Of a stretch of DNA of 64,000 bases, positions 50,350 to 59,054 are shown piece after piece. Within the stretch, counting starts at the first letter, position 1. Every line of letters begins with the position of its first letter. The position numbers and the translations under genes are program-made. Source of the stretch: CBDEGK01 sp965237855 (GTDB taxonomy: Bacteria > Pseudomonadota > Gammaproteobacteria > Pseudomonadales > Halieaceae); NCBI GenBank assembly GCA_965237855.1, contig CBDEGK010000004.1:868001-932000 (forward strand), in the 5' to 3' direction. Below the pieces are notes generated by a model. The model was not told where the DNA came from. It worked only from the letters and a program-made list of their open reading frames with translations, and searched no databases.

Positions 50350-51715
50350 ACATACCGCCCTGGTTACTTTGCTGCTGAGCGCCGTACTTTCAGGTACAAC
50401 AGCGACGGCAGAAGAACGCAACGTCATCCTGATTGTGGGTGACGGCATGGACGACCACCAGATCACCATTGCCCGCAATTATCTCAAGGGTGCGCGCGGC
50501 AAACTGACCATGGACACATTGCCCATGCGTGGGGTCTCGCAGGTATTAACCGTGGCTGAGGACGGTTCAACCCCGGTGTATGTCGCTGATTCAGCCAGCA
50601 GCGCCACGGCCATGGCTACCGGCCAGGTCACCAGCCGCGCGCGCATTGCCATGAGTGCCGCCGATCAAAAACCGATTCGCACCATCGCCCAGATGGCCCA
50701 GGAGGCGGGTTTTAAAACCGGCATTGTCGCCACCGCCAGTGTTACCGATGCCACGCCCGCCTCCTTCATGGCCCATATTAGCCTGCGCTACTGTGAGAAC
50801 CCCGGGCTGATGGAGAAAGTGGAGTTTGCGGGCATCTTGATCGGTGAATGCAGCCAGCACACCAAGGCCAACGGCGGCAGCGGATCAATCTCCCAGCAGA
50901 TCGCCGAGTCCAACATTAATGTCGTGCTGGGCGGCGGCATGAAGCATTTCGAACCCACCGCTGAAGGCGAGTCTGTCAGTGTGCTGGAGCTTGCCAAAAG
51001 CAACAACTTCCATGTCATCACCGATGCCACCGAGTTGGCGGGTGTACCGGCAGGTAAAAAGCTACTGGGACTGTTTGCCCCCAGCCACCTACCCGTGATG
51101 TTGCAGGGACAAAACGGTCGCAAGGCCGAGCCGCCCAAGCCCAGCTGGTCGAACTACCTGTTCAAGTATTTTGGCAGTGTCGATTACCCCAAACCCATGA
51201 CCTGCGAGCCTAACCCGGCCTTTGCAGGCACACCGTCACTCAAGCTGCTGACCGAGAGCGCCCTGCGCCAGCTGAACAATGAAAAGGGCTTTTTCCTGAT
51301 GGTGGAGTCCGCCTCCATCGACAAGCAATCACATGAACGCATGCCCTGCGGTTCTATTGGGGAGGTACAGCAGTTAAACGAAGTGATTGATTCAGCGCTG
51401 GCCTTTGCCGAGGATCACCCCAATACCTTGATCCTGATTACCGCCGATCACGGTCAGGCGGCCCAACTGGTGCCGGAAACCACCTTGTTTGACGACTTTG
51501 GTATTCCCGCCTTCACGCCGGGTGCGCTGGCACGCATTATCACCCCCGAGGGCTCGGTGATGGGAGTGAACTATGCCACCAACGACTTTCTCTACGAGGA
51601 ACACACCGGCACCAATGTGCCCGTGTTCAGCAACAGTGAAGGTGTTGGCCGGGTGCCGACCATGATTACCCAGCCAGAGATTTTCGAAATCGCCCGGGAC
51701 TACCTGGGACTGTGA
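50342..51715 (+). CDS. Periplasmic alkaline phosphatase
   Basis: A 457-residue alkaline phosphatase (PhoA-like superfamily). The signal peptide MLKHTALVTLLLSAVLSGTTATA precedes NVILIVGDGMDDHQITIARNY (first metal Asp), VYVADSASSATAMATGQ (nucleophile Ser in DSASS), FFLMVESASIDKQSH (metal Glu/Asp/His) and LILITADHGQAAQL, where the usual TADHxH reads TADHGQ. ATG 50342 is taken with TGGAG upstream; ATG 50336 is nearly as good and both overlap the MaoC stop. It releases phosphate from monoesters and is probably expressed with the hydratase genes or from its own promoter. Confidence 0.88.
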   Translation: MLKHTALVTLLLSAVLSGTTATAEERNVILIVGDGMDDHQITIARNYLKGARGKLTMDTLPMRGVSQVLTVAEDGSTPVYVADSASSATAMATGQVTSRARIAMSAADQKPIRTIAQMAQEAGFKTGIVATASVTDATPASFMAHISLRYCENPGLMEKVEFAGILIGECSQHTKANGGSGSISQQIAESNINVVLGGGMKHFEPTAEGESVSVLELAKSNNFHVITDATELAGVPAGKKLLGLFAPSHLPVMLQGQNGRKAEPPKPSWSNYLFKYFGSVDYPKPMTCEPNPAFAGTPSLKLLTESALRQLNNEKGFFLMVESASIDKQSHERMPCGSIGEVQQLNEVIDSALAFAEDHPNTLILITADHGQAAQLVPETTLFDDFGIPAFTPGALARIITPEGSVMGVNYATNDFLYEEHTGTNVPVFSNSEGVGRVPTMITQPEIFEIARDYLGL

Positions 51716-51797
51716 TCATACGGGTCGGAGCGGTCCGCCGAAGCGGTGATGTGGATAAGTCGTTTTTCAACTTATCCACACTCCTCTGACCCAGTGG

Positions 51798-51950
51798 CTA
51801 TTCGCCGGACTTTCGGGCTTTCTCCATAATCGCCGCCTCGGCGGCGCGAGACTCCGCAGCGGACCGCTCGCGCATATCCTCCAGGTACCAGATACCGGCC
51901 GCGATGCCTGCCAATACGGCCAGCACGGTAAATAGCTTTAAGAACTTCAA
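51798..51950 (-). CDS. 50-residue single-helix membrane protein
   Basis: A small gene. TTG 51950 overlaps the stop of the aldo/keto reductase gene by two bases (GTTGA). It reads MKFLKLFTVLAVLAGIAAG then IWYLEDMRERSAAESRAAEA and ends MEKARKSGE. This gives one hydrophobic helix (4-21) and a charged, alanine-rich coiled-coil-like tail. The amphipathic pattern and coupling favour a real gene. Function unknown; it might anchor or regulate the upstream enzyme. The start codon is non-standard, so the call is tentative. Confidence 0.55.
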   Translation of the reverse strand: MKFLKLFTVLAVLAGIAAGIWYLEDMRERSAAESRAAEAAIMEKARKSGE

Positions 51951-52981
51951 CGCGGGTCGTGGTGATTGTCGATCAGCTCGCCCATACCACCCGTAGCCAG
52001 GGCTTTCACCATATCCTTGTCAAAGAAGTCGTAGGGATGGCCATAGACGATGCCACTGACCTCCTCCAGAGATTGCATATGCGTATCGGTGAGTGTCACG
52101 TCCAGGCTGCCGAGATTGTCCTGTAATTGCGCCAGGGTACTGGCACCGAGAATAGGAATCGTGCCGCGCTGACGCACCCAGGCCAGGGCCGCCTGGGCTG
52201 AGCTGCAACCAATTTCATCGGCGATCTGATCCACCATCCTGGCCACTTCCAAACGCTTGTCGGTGATGTCGTGAAACGGCAGGGTATCGAGACGGCGTGC
52301 GTCATCACTACCGCGGGTGTATTTGCCGCTAAGCATGCCGCTGGCCAGGGGTGACCAGGCAGTGATATTAATATCCATATCGCGGCACATGGGGAAATGC
52401 TCCCGTTCAATGCCCCGCTCCACCAGGCTGTACTCCATCTGCATGCTCACAAATTGCGTCCAGCCCCGCAGCTCGGCGGTGGTGTTGCAGCGCGCCGCCA
52501 CCCAGGCGGGCGCATCGGACAGGCCGATGTAGAGAATCTTGCCGGCCCGCACGGCATCGTCCAGGGCCCGCATGGCTTCATCCACGGGGGTGGAGAAATC
52601 CCAGTTATGCATCCAGTACAGATCGATGTAGTCGACCTTGAGTCGCTTGAGGCTGGCGTCCAGGGATTGCATCATGTTCTTGCGCTGGTTGCCGGCGGCG
52701 TTAGCATCCTCGCGCCCGGGGAAGGCATTGGTGTACTTGGTGGCCACCACGAAACGTTCGCGATCGTAAGCGATGAATTCCCCCACCAATTTTTCGCTTT
52801 CACCCTGGGTATAAATGTCGGCGGTGTCGATAAAGTTACCACCCTCCTCCACATAGGCGTTAAACATGGCATGGCTTTCCGCTTTGTCCGCACACCAGCC
52901 CTCATCCGAGCCAAAGGTCATGGCGCCCAAGCACAATTCCGAGACCCGCAAGCCACTTCTTCCCAATAATTTATATCGCAT
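51947..52981 (-). CDS. Aldo/keto reductase
   Basis: A 344-residue NADPH-dependent aldo/keto reductase. MRYKLLGRSGLRVSELCLGAMTFG is the canonical start, NFIDTADIYTQGESEKLVGEFI holds the catalytic Asp and Tyr, VATKYTNAFPG the Lys strand, YIDLYWMHNWDFSTPVDE the HxW/HxD region, and PILGASTLAQLQDNL the C-terminal cofactor clamp (PIxGxSxxxQL). ATG 52981 is chosen because the family start follows it; the open frame to 53029 covers the overlap with the preceding gene. It reduces aldehydes or ketones; the substrate is open. Confidence 0.95.
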   Translation of the reverse strand: MRYKLLGRSGLRVSELCLGAMTFGSDEGWCADKAESHAMFNAYVEEGGNFIDTADIYTQGESEKLVGEFIAYDRERFVVATKYTNAFPGREDANAAGNQRKNMMQSLDASLKRLKVDYIDLYWMHNWDFSTPVDEAMRALDDAVRAGKILYIGLSDAPAWVAARCNTTAELRGWTQFVSMQMEYSLVERGIEREHFPMCRDMDINITAWSPLASGMLSGKYTRGSDDARRLDTLPFHDITDKRLEVARMVDQIADEIGCSSAQAALAWVRQRGTIPILGASTLAQLQDNLGSLDVTLTDTHMQSLEEVSGIVYGHPYDFFDKDMVKALATGGMGELIDNHHDPR

Positions 52982-52985
52982 CACA

Positions 52986-53657
52986 CTAATTCCTGTTGGG
53001 CTGATCGAATAACAATAGTCGAATAACAAATCGCTCAGTTAATAATAAACAACTAATGAAGATAACTTCAGCCCCATTGCCAGCTATATATCCCCAGGGT
53101 TGGGAGCCGGTGCTGCCGTTGAGTAAGAAGATAAACAAGCTGCCGAAGAAAAACAGTGGCCAGCCTGCCCGCCGCCATATCGCCAGGGAGATGGGCAAGA
53201 CCAGCACATTGGTCGCTATGGTGGCCAGCGGTGGCATTCTGGAAACACTGGCAAGCCGGGTGTGATCCAGCAGCTGGGCGGGCTCCAGCTCCAGCAACAA
53301 CACGTCGTGCCACATGCCATAAACCCAGGCCACCGCGGTAAACGCCCAGCAGAAGCGGATGAACATTGCGTTGTGGGCGAAGGCGACCCGGCTGTGTTGG
53401 GCCACGGACAGGGTGAATATCGTTAAAAACGGCAACACCGCCGCGTGAAGTATGTAGCGCGGATAATTGGCGATCACATACCACTGGGTACCCGCCCCGA
53501 TATCGCCGAGAAGTAACACCAGGTTGTCGTAGCACATCGCAATCAGCATGATGCGCAGGAACCACAGCCGCATTGATGTCTGGCCTTCAAAGGTGAAGGA
53601 CCAGGCCAGGAAGGCCAGGTGTATGAGAAAATAGACTGATAGCGCGGAAGTAACCAT
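52986..53657 (-). CDS. Membrane protein of unknown function
   Basis: A 223-residue protein with about six to seven hydrophobic helices, the first at YFLIHLAFLAWSFTF and the last near LFFFGSLFIFLLN. Loops contain few conserved residues; NYPRYILHAAVLPFLTIFTLSVAQ is the most distinctive. I do not recognise a family. It ends 4 bp before the aldo/keto reductase start on the same strand, so it may be the first gene of a three-gene operon including the 50-residue protein. Confidence 0.68.
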   Translation of the reverse strand: MVTSALSVYFLIHLAFLAWSFTFEGQTSMRLWFLRIMLIAMCYDNLVLLLGDIGAGTQWYVIANYPRYILHAAVLPFLTIFTLSVAQHSRVAFAHNAMFIRFCWAFTAVAWVYGMWHDVLLLELEPAQLLDHTRLASVSRMPPLATIATNVLVLPISLAIWRRAGWPLFFFGSLFIFLLNGSTGSQPWGYIAGNGAEVIFISCLLLTERFVIRLLLFDQPNRN

Positions 53658-53696
53658 TACTGCTAATCTGACAGGGTCGAATTGAAGAATAACAGT

Positions 53697-54206
53697 ATGC
53701 CTCTAAGCAAAGAAAGGCTTGAATACTACGCCATGATCGCCGAGATCATCGGCGCAGTGGCGGTTGTGGTGTCGGTGATTTACCTGGCTATCCAGATTCA
53801 GGAAAACACCAACGAATTGCAGAACCAGGGCTACTACAACGCCCTGATGATGGGACAGCGCCCCATAGAAATTGAGGTGTCCGATCCAGAAATGTCCTCA
53901 CTGGTACTGCGCGGTCACGCGGACCCATCACTGCTGTCACCAGCAGAGTGGGAGCGCTTCTCCAAGCACCAGTTCATGCACATCAACAGCTGGGAATATA
54001 TGTATTACTCACACGATGCTAGAAGTATTCCGGCAACCCTCTGGATAGGCGCCGACGCATTTTATCGCGGACTCATAGCAAAACACTATGGCTTACGACA
54101 GTTCTGGGAGGAGTACCAGGAGGCTTATGCCGAGCCCTTCAATTCTTACGTTGACGGGATCTACGCGGAATACCCAGTGCCCCCAAAGGGGATTGTAGAA
54201 GAATAA
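53697..54206 (+). CDS. Single-helix membrane protein with cytoplasmic helical domain
   Basis: A 169-residue protein. MPLSKERLEYYAMIAEIIGAVAVVVSVIYLAIQIQENT gives one membrane helix (12-31), followed by IQIQENTNELQNQGYYNALMMGQ and a soluble domain ending FYRGLIAKHYGLRQFWEEYQEAYAEPF. This form (helix then QIxxNT...) is a widespread environmental family of unknown function. ATG 53697 is preferred; TTG 53682 would add 5 residues. It is 2 bp from the P450 gene, so an operon is likely. Confidence 0.75.
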   Translation: MPLSKERLEYYAMIAEIIGAVAVVVSVIYLAIQIQENTNELQNQGYYNALMMGQRPIEIEVSDPEMSSLVLRGHADPSLLSPAEWERFSKHQFMHINSWEYMYYSHDARSIPATLWIGADAFYRGLIAKHYGLRQFWEEYQEAYAEPFNSYVDGIYAEYPVPPKGIVEE

Positions 54207-54207
54207 T

Positions 54208-55410
54208 ATGAGTGCATTTGTCCCCCTGGAAACCAGCATCTTTGATCCCGAATTTACCATCGACCCCTACCCCTTCCTGGAGGATCTGTATGGTCGGGAG
54301 GAAGTGCTGGGCTTCTCTTCCGAGGGCATGAATTTCTGTTTCCGCTACGAGGACTGTCGCGACCTGATCTCGGCCCACAAAAATGTTTCCCGGGAACCGG
54401 TGGAGGGCAGCGAGGCCGCAGCCGACATGGCCGCCTTCGCCGAAAACTACCCAGCCAGGGCCTGGGGTTTCCAATACCTGCTTACCGACATGAAAGTGAA
54501 GGGCATCCTCAATCGCTACACGGTAGAGATGCTGGAGCGCATCTCGCTGGATAAATTCAAGTCGGTGTTTGCCCAATTCAATCAGCCCGGCACCCACGAC
54601 AATTACTTTCGCGACCTCAGTCGCCTACCCATGCAGGCCATCATGGACGCCTGGGGCTTCGAATTCGACGACCAGGTCATCGACAACCTCTACAACTGGA
54701 GCATGGCCTTGGTGAAATCTTTCGACAATTACGGCGATGAAGCTTTGATTGCGAAGGGTGATGCCGGCATGGGTGAAAATATCAATTACTGCCGCGAGCA
54801 ATTCAATTCGGCGCCGCCGGGCACTGTGCTGCACGAGTTCGCCAAAGAAGTTCGTGCGGCCGGGGCTGCAGACGACTACGGCATCGGCTGCCTGGTCTCG
54901 CTGATCCAGTCCACTCCCAATACGCTCAGCATCTCCAATACCCTGATGCTAAGAAACATGCTGCGCTACAAGAACAAAGTGCAGGAGCTGCGGGACGACC
55001 CCTCGAAAATCACTTCCGATGTCATCACGGAGTTCCTGCGCCGTGACAACCACGTCAAATCCCTGGCTCGCCAGGTACACGACAATTTCGAGATGCGCGG
55101 CCATGAACTCAAGCGCGGCGACAGCCTCTACATCTTCTACCCAGGGGTGAACCTCGATCCCACCCACTGGGATGATCCGTTAAACCTCAACTTCGAGCGC
55201 AAGTTCACCCACGAGAATCACAATATCTTTGGCGGCGCGCGCTATTCCTGTATCGGCAGCCGCATTGCTCTCAAGTACTTCTCCGAGATGATCCCGCTGA
55301 TCCTCGAGTACCTCCCCGACAGCGCGGAAATCGCCACCGCCGATATGAAGGTGGACGGCACCTGGATTACCGAGCGTGTTATTACTGATATGCCCATCGT
55401 GGTGCATTAG
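54208..55410 (+). CDS. Cytochrome P450 homologue with altered I-helix
   Basis: A 400-residue P450-fold protein. The heme loop FGGARYSCIGSRIALKYFSEM has Cys348 and the usual G(A)x(C)xG pattern. VNLDPTHWDDPLNLNFERKF matches the ERR-triad/xxDxxxFxxPxxFxxxR region. The I-helix reads CLVSLIQSTPNTLSIS where P450s have AGxDTT, so the acid-alcohol oxygen-activation pair is absent. The K-helix ExxR is also not clear (RYKNKVQELRDDP). It may be a peroxygenase-like or non-oxygenase P450, or degraded. Heme ligand intact. It lies in an operon with two flanking small genes. Confidence 0.75.
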   Translation: MSAFVPLETSIFDPEFTIDPYPFLEDLYGREEVLGFSSEGMNFCFRYEDCRDLISAHKNVSREPVEGSEAAADMAAFAENYPARAWGFQYLLTDMKVKGILNRYTVEMLERISLDKFKSVFAQFNQPGTHDNYFRDLSRLPMQAIMDAWGFEFDDQVIDNLYNWSMALVKSFDNYGDEALIAKGDAGMGENINYCREQFNSAPPGTVLHEFAKEVRAAGAADDYGIGCLVSLIQSTPNTLSISNTLMLRNMLRYKNKVQELRDDPSKITSDVITEFLRRDNHVKSLARQVHDNFEMRGHELKRGDSLYIFYPGVNLDPTHWDDPLNLNFERKFTHENHNIFGGARYSCIGSRIALKYFSEMIPLILEYLPDSAEIATADMKVDGTWITERVITDMPIVVH

Positions 55411-55412
55411 CG

Positions 55413-55772
55413 ATGATTGATCCCTCCTTCTCTGAGGCACTACCCAAGCTGTTGCTGGATCTTGATCAACTCAAGTTGGTGGAGCGCCTGGCGGCGGATC
55501 ACGAACAGCTGCTGCCTGGCTTAAAAGAACTTTGGGATGAACAGGAATACGGCAGCGCCAGGGAAGCCCGCTTCCTGAAAGTCGTCGACCGACTGCTGCC
55601 TTTCCTCCACAACATCACCAGCGAGGGCAAAACCTGGCGCAAGCTCGGCATCAAGAAGAGCCAGGTGCTGGCCAAGCACGCCTTTATTGCCGTTGAATTC
55701 CCCGAATTACACCAGTGGATGATGACGCTACTGGATGACGCAGCGGACAAAGGCTGGGTCACTGACGCCTGA
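55413..55772 (+). CDS. HD_3-family hydrolase fragment lacking the HD motif
   Basis: A 119-residue protein. Its C-terminal ~75 residues, with LWDEQEYGSAREARFLKVVDRLLPFLHN and TWRKLGIKKSQVLAKH, match the end of YfbR/HD_3 phosphohydrolases (ELWxEFExxxTPEARFAKALDRLQPLLxN...WxExGI). Its first ~35 residues resemble the family N-terminus, FxxxLDxLKxVER. The metal-binding HD core between them is missing, so it is either an inactive shortened relative or an internally deleted gene. The frame is intact. It starts 3 bp after the P450 stop. Confidence 0.6.
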   Translation: MIDPSFSEALPKLLLDLDQLKLVERLAADHEQLLPGLKELWDEQEYGSAREARFLKVVDRLLPFLHNITSEGKTWRKLGIKKSQVLAKHAFIAVEFPELHQWMMTLLDDAADKGWVTDA

Positions 55773-55810
55773 ACGAATCAAGAATATTCCAATAGAAGGA
55801 ACCTGTAGTT

Positions 55811-56779
55811 ATGTATCTGCTCCGCTTCGATATGCGCGCACCGGACAACGGGACCGCCAGCATTGAGGACCTGTACGCTGCCGCTATCGACATGGTTGAG
55901 TGGGGCGAGAACAACGGTTGTATCACCGCGATGATTTCCGAGCACCACTGCTCACCGGACAACTACATTCCCTCGCCCCTTGTGTTGGCCAGTGCCATGG
56001 CTGCCCGCACCCGCAACCTGCCTATCAATGTGGCTGCACTGCTGCTGAACCTGTATGACCCCATCAAGCTGGCGGAGGATATGGCGGTGCTGGATATTGT
56101 CTCCGCGGGGCGTACCAGTTATGTCATTGGCCTGGGCTATCGCGCCGAAGAGTACGCCATGTTTGGTGTACCCATGGCAGATCGAGCTGCAATTATCGAA
56201 GAGAAAATCGAAGTCCTGCTGAAAGCCCTCTCCGGCGAGGCCTTCGACTACCAGGGCCGCCAGGTGCAGGTCAGACCCAGCCCCGTTTCGGAACAACTCG
56301 CCATCGCCTACGGCGGCCACTCCAAGGCGGCCGCTCGACGGGCTGGCAAATTCGGCATGAATTTTTTTGCTAACGGCGGCGCTGACAACCTGCTGCCCGT
56401 GTATGAACAGGCCTGCCGGGATGCGGGACATGCACCGGGCCAGGCGGCCATTCCACCGATGAATTCCCCCCAATGTGTGTTTGTGGCGGAGGACCTGGAC
56501 CAGGCCTGGGCCGATATCGGTCCATATATGCTGCACGACATCAGCATGTATCGAGTGTGGGAAGGGGAAGACCGCACTGCAGTCACCAGCTTTGCCACCA
56601 GCATTGAAGAAATTCGCCAACAGGAAGGTCCCTACCGTATCATCACGCCGGAGCAGGCCATTGCGATGATCCAGGCAGGTGCGCCATTGATGATGCACCC
56701 ACTGGTGGGTGGCTGCCCGCCCGAATTGGGCTGGGCCAGCCTCAAGCTGGTAGCCGATAAAGTACTACCGAATTTGTAA
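55811..56779 (+). CDS. LLM-class flavin-dependent oxidoreductase
   Basis: A 322-residue luciferase-like monooxygenase family protein. MYLLRFDMRAPDNGTASIEDLYAAAIDMVEWGENNG, MISEHHCSPDNYIPSPLVLASAMAARTRNL (EHH motif) and VLDIVSAGRTSYVIGLGYRAEEY (GRxxxGxGxGY) are the diagnostic parts, and LAIAYGGHSKAAARRAGKFG is the C-terminal flavin part. Reduced-flavin (FMNH2 or F420) oxygenation or hydride transfer is expected. Followed by a quinone reductase gene 9 bp later. It may act on steroid- or terpenoid-like compounds (inference). Confidence 0.9.
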   Translation: MYLLRFDMRAPDNGTASIEDLYAAAIDMVEWGENNGCITAMISEHHCSPDNYIPSPLVLASAMAARTRNLPINVAALLLNLYDPIKLAEDMAVLDIVSAGRTSYVIGLGYRAEEYAMFGVPMADRAAIIEEKIEVLLKALSGEAFDYQGRQVQVRPSPVSEQLAIAYGGHSKAAARRAGKFGMNFFANGGADNLLPVYEQACRDAGHAPGQAAIPPMNSPQCVFVAEDLDQAWADIGPYMLHDISMYRVWEGEDRTAVTSFATSIEEIRQQEGPYRIITPEQAIAMIQAGAPLMMHPLVGGCPPELGWASLKLVADKVLPNL

Positions 56780-56788
56780 GGAGAAAGA

Positions 56789-57829
56789 ATGAAAGCCTGG
56801 CGCACCCAATACTATGGCGATCCACTCGAAGTTCTGAAACTTGAAGAGGTCGAGATAGCATCACCGAATCCCGGCGAGCTCCAGGTTCGAGTCCAGGCCA
56901 TCCCCCTGAATCTCAACGACCTGGAACGGATCATGGGCGGCAATATGATGGTGGAGCCGGAGTTACCCTATATCCCGGGCATGGAGGTGATGGGTGTGGT
57001 CGAGGCCTGTGGCGACGGGGCAGAACACTGGATGGGCCTAAGAGTTGTGGCCACCACCGCTGGCGCAACCGGCGGCTTTGCCGAACTGGCGAACTGTCCC
57101 GCGGTGTCCGCCTTCGAAATACCCGACGAGATACCCCTGCCCGATGCGGCAGCCCTGTATTTTCCCTTCCACCTGGCCTGGCTCGGTCTGCACGACAGGG
57201 CCGATCTACAGGCGGGGGAAACGGTACTGATTCACGCGGCGGCCGGTGGTTCCGGTTCGGCTGCGGTGCAACTGGCCAAAGCCGCCGGGGCGCGAGTGAT
57301 TGCCACCGCTGGCTCTGAAGAGAAGTTAAAGCTGTGCCGTGAACTCGGCGCCGATATTGCCCTCAATTATAACGACGGTGATTTCGCACCGGCGGTACTG
57401 GAAGCCACTGGCAACAAGGGCGTGGAGGTGGTGTTCGACAATGTCGGCGAGGCAGTGATGGAGCAATCCATGAATTGCCTGGCCTATAACGGTCGCTACC
57501 TGATGATGGGTTTTGCCTCTAACAAGGCTGTCGCTGATGAAAAATTCATTGTGCCGCGGCGACTGGCCACCGGCAACTTCAAGCTCTGCGGCGTTCTGCT
57601 CGCCTACGCCGATGGCCCCACCTCTGACTTTCTCAAGCAGGGTATGGGCTGGAGTTTTGCCAGCGACTCACTCGGACAGAAGATCCAGGAAGACATCAAC
57701 AGTCGGTACCTGGCCGGTGAGATCAAAGCCGTGGTCGGTCAAACCTGTGGCTTTGACGATATTCCGCAGGCAGTTAAAGACCTGGCTGACCGCAAAACCA
57801 CCGGCCGCAGTATTATCCTGCTGGACTAG
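56789..57829 (+). CDS. NADPH:quinone oxidoreductase family (zinc-independent MDR) protein
   Basis: A 346-residue medium-chain dehydrogenase/reductase of the quinone-reductase type. MKAWRTQYYGDPLEVLKLEEVEIASP opens the family, LNLNDLERIMGG gives the substrate region, VLIHAAAGGSGSAAVQLAKAAGARVIATAGSEEK is the NADPH Rossmann fold (AAxGGxGxxxxxLA), and the segment GYPGLPFIPGMEVMG-like LPYIPGMEVMGVVEACGDG lacks zinc ligands. It reduces quinones or enoyl compounds with NADPH. It is co-transcribed with the LLM oxidoreductase (9 bp gap). Confidence 0.92.
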   Translation: MKAWRTQYYGDPLEVLKLEEVEIASPNPGELQVRVQAIPLNLNDLERIMGGNMMVEPELPYIPGMEVMGVVEACGDGAEHWMGLRVVATTAGATGGFAELANCPAVSAFEIPDEIPLPDAAALYFPFHLAWLGLHDRADLQAGETVLIHAAAGGSGSAAVQLAKAAGARVIATAGSEEKLKLCRELGADIALNYNDGDFAPAVLEATGNKGVEVVFDNVGEAVMEQSMNCLAYNGRYLMMGFASNKAVADEKFIVPRRLATGNFKLCGVLLAYADGPTSDFLKQGMGWSFASDSLGQKIQEDINSRYLAGEIKAVVGQTCGFDDIPQAVKDLADRKTTGRSIILLD

Positions 57830-57830
57830 C

Positions 57831-58871
57831 CTATGCCGGTTCAGTTTCCAGGGGATAGCCTTTTTCCTGCCACAGCTCTACGCCCTTATCCAGGGCGACA
57901 GCGCGGCTAAAACCCATCTCTCTCAGGGTGGCGGTAGCGAGTGTGGATATTCGGCCAAATTCACAATAGGCCACGATGCGCTGGGTTGGGTCGGGAAACT
58001 CATCGTTCACCCACAGTTCCAACTGCCCGCGCGGGATAGAGATCGCGCCGGGAATATGTCCGCGGTCATAGGCCTCTTTCTCACGCACATCCAACAAGGT
58101 AATGCCCGGCTCGGCTTCTCCCACCCGCCGCAGCACCTCCTCCAGCGACATAAATGACACATGACGAGCCGCATCGGCAATCAGCTGTTCAACGGTCTTG
58201 CCGCCACTGAGATTGGTGCGCAGGGCTTCCGACAAGTGATCGGGCATGCGCAGCGTGAGCTGCTGCATCTGTGCCACGAATTCCGCGCGGTCGGTCATTT
58301 GCAGGCGCGGGTTATGCGCGAGTTCCTCGCCGATGGTAGAGAACTCCCGCTCACTGTAGATATGGGCCGGGTACACCTTCGTCGCCGGGTCCAGTTGCGC
58401 CAGCTTGCCAAATAAGCTGTCGTACAATTGCTCCGGGTCACCACCGGGCAGGTCGCTACGCCCACAGCCGCCAATCAACAGGGTATCGCCAGTGAACAGG
58501 TAATCTTCCACCTGCACGCAGATCGAATCTTCCGTATGGCCCGGGGTGTAGAGAATATCGAGTGACAACTGGCCAAGAATAATTTTTTCACCGTCGTCGA
58601 CCCGCATATCCACAAAGGGCGGGCCGGCTTCGCGGTGCATGATGACGGGGATATCGAGCGACCGCGCCAGTTCAACGGCACCAGAGAAGTGGTCGGCGTG
58701 GGTATGGGTATCCAACACATAGTGGATGCGCACACCCTCCTGGGCGGCCAGGCCCAGGTAGCGATCGACCAGGCTTTGGTCCGGGTCGATGACGATAGCC
58801 GTACAGCTGTCCTCGCAGGCTACAAAATAGGATTGGCAGCCGCGCTCGGTGGCGATCTGGTGGAAAATCAT
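57831..58871 (-). CDS. MBL-fold hydrolase fused to rhodanese
   Basis: A 346-residue protein. Residues ~1-230 form a persulfide-dioxygenase-type MBL domain (YVLDTHTHADHFSGAVELAR gives HxHxDH; TPGHTEDSICVQVEDYLFTGDTLLIGGCGRSD the further His and Asp). Residues ~250-346 are a rhodanese (LDVREKEAYDRGHIPGAISIPRGQLE; VAYCEFGRISTLATATL) with catalytic Cys present. The fusion is typical of sulfur-handling enzymes that oxidise glutathione or thiol persulfide and shuttle sulfane sulfur. ATG 58871 is preceded by GGAGGCGTAAGC; the open frame runs 33 codons further upstream without a better start. Convergent with the quinone-reductase gene. Confidence 0.93.
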   Translation of the reverse strand: MIFHQIATERGCQSYFVACEDSCTAIVIDPDQSLVDRYLGLAAQEGVRIHYVLDTHTHADHFSGAVELARSLDIPVIMHREAGPPFVDMRVDDGEKIILGQLSLDILYTPGHTEDSICVQVEDYLFTGDTLLIGGCGRSDLPGGDPEQLYDSLFGKLAQLDPATKVYPAHIYSEREFSTIGEELAHNPRLQMTDRAEFVAQMQQLTLRMPDHLSEALRTNLSGGKTVEQLIADAARHVSFMSLEEVLRRVGEAEPGITLLDVREKEAYDRGHIPGAISIPRGQLELWVNDEFPDPTQRIVAYCEFGRISTLATATLREMGFSRAVALDKGVELWQEKGYPLETEPA

Positions 58872-59054
58872 GCTTACGCCTCCTTCTCGATTGCCACCAT
58901 AGCTCAATTTACCTATGATAGCCGCTTCTGTGTGACTGGCGATTACAGGTGGGTTACCACCGGGGAGCACAGACCGTATTTGTAGCCGTTCGCCTGGGCA
59001 CCCCTTGCTTGTTTATTTGCGTTTGTTAGCAACGACGCCAAAAGGAGGATGCCC

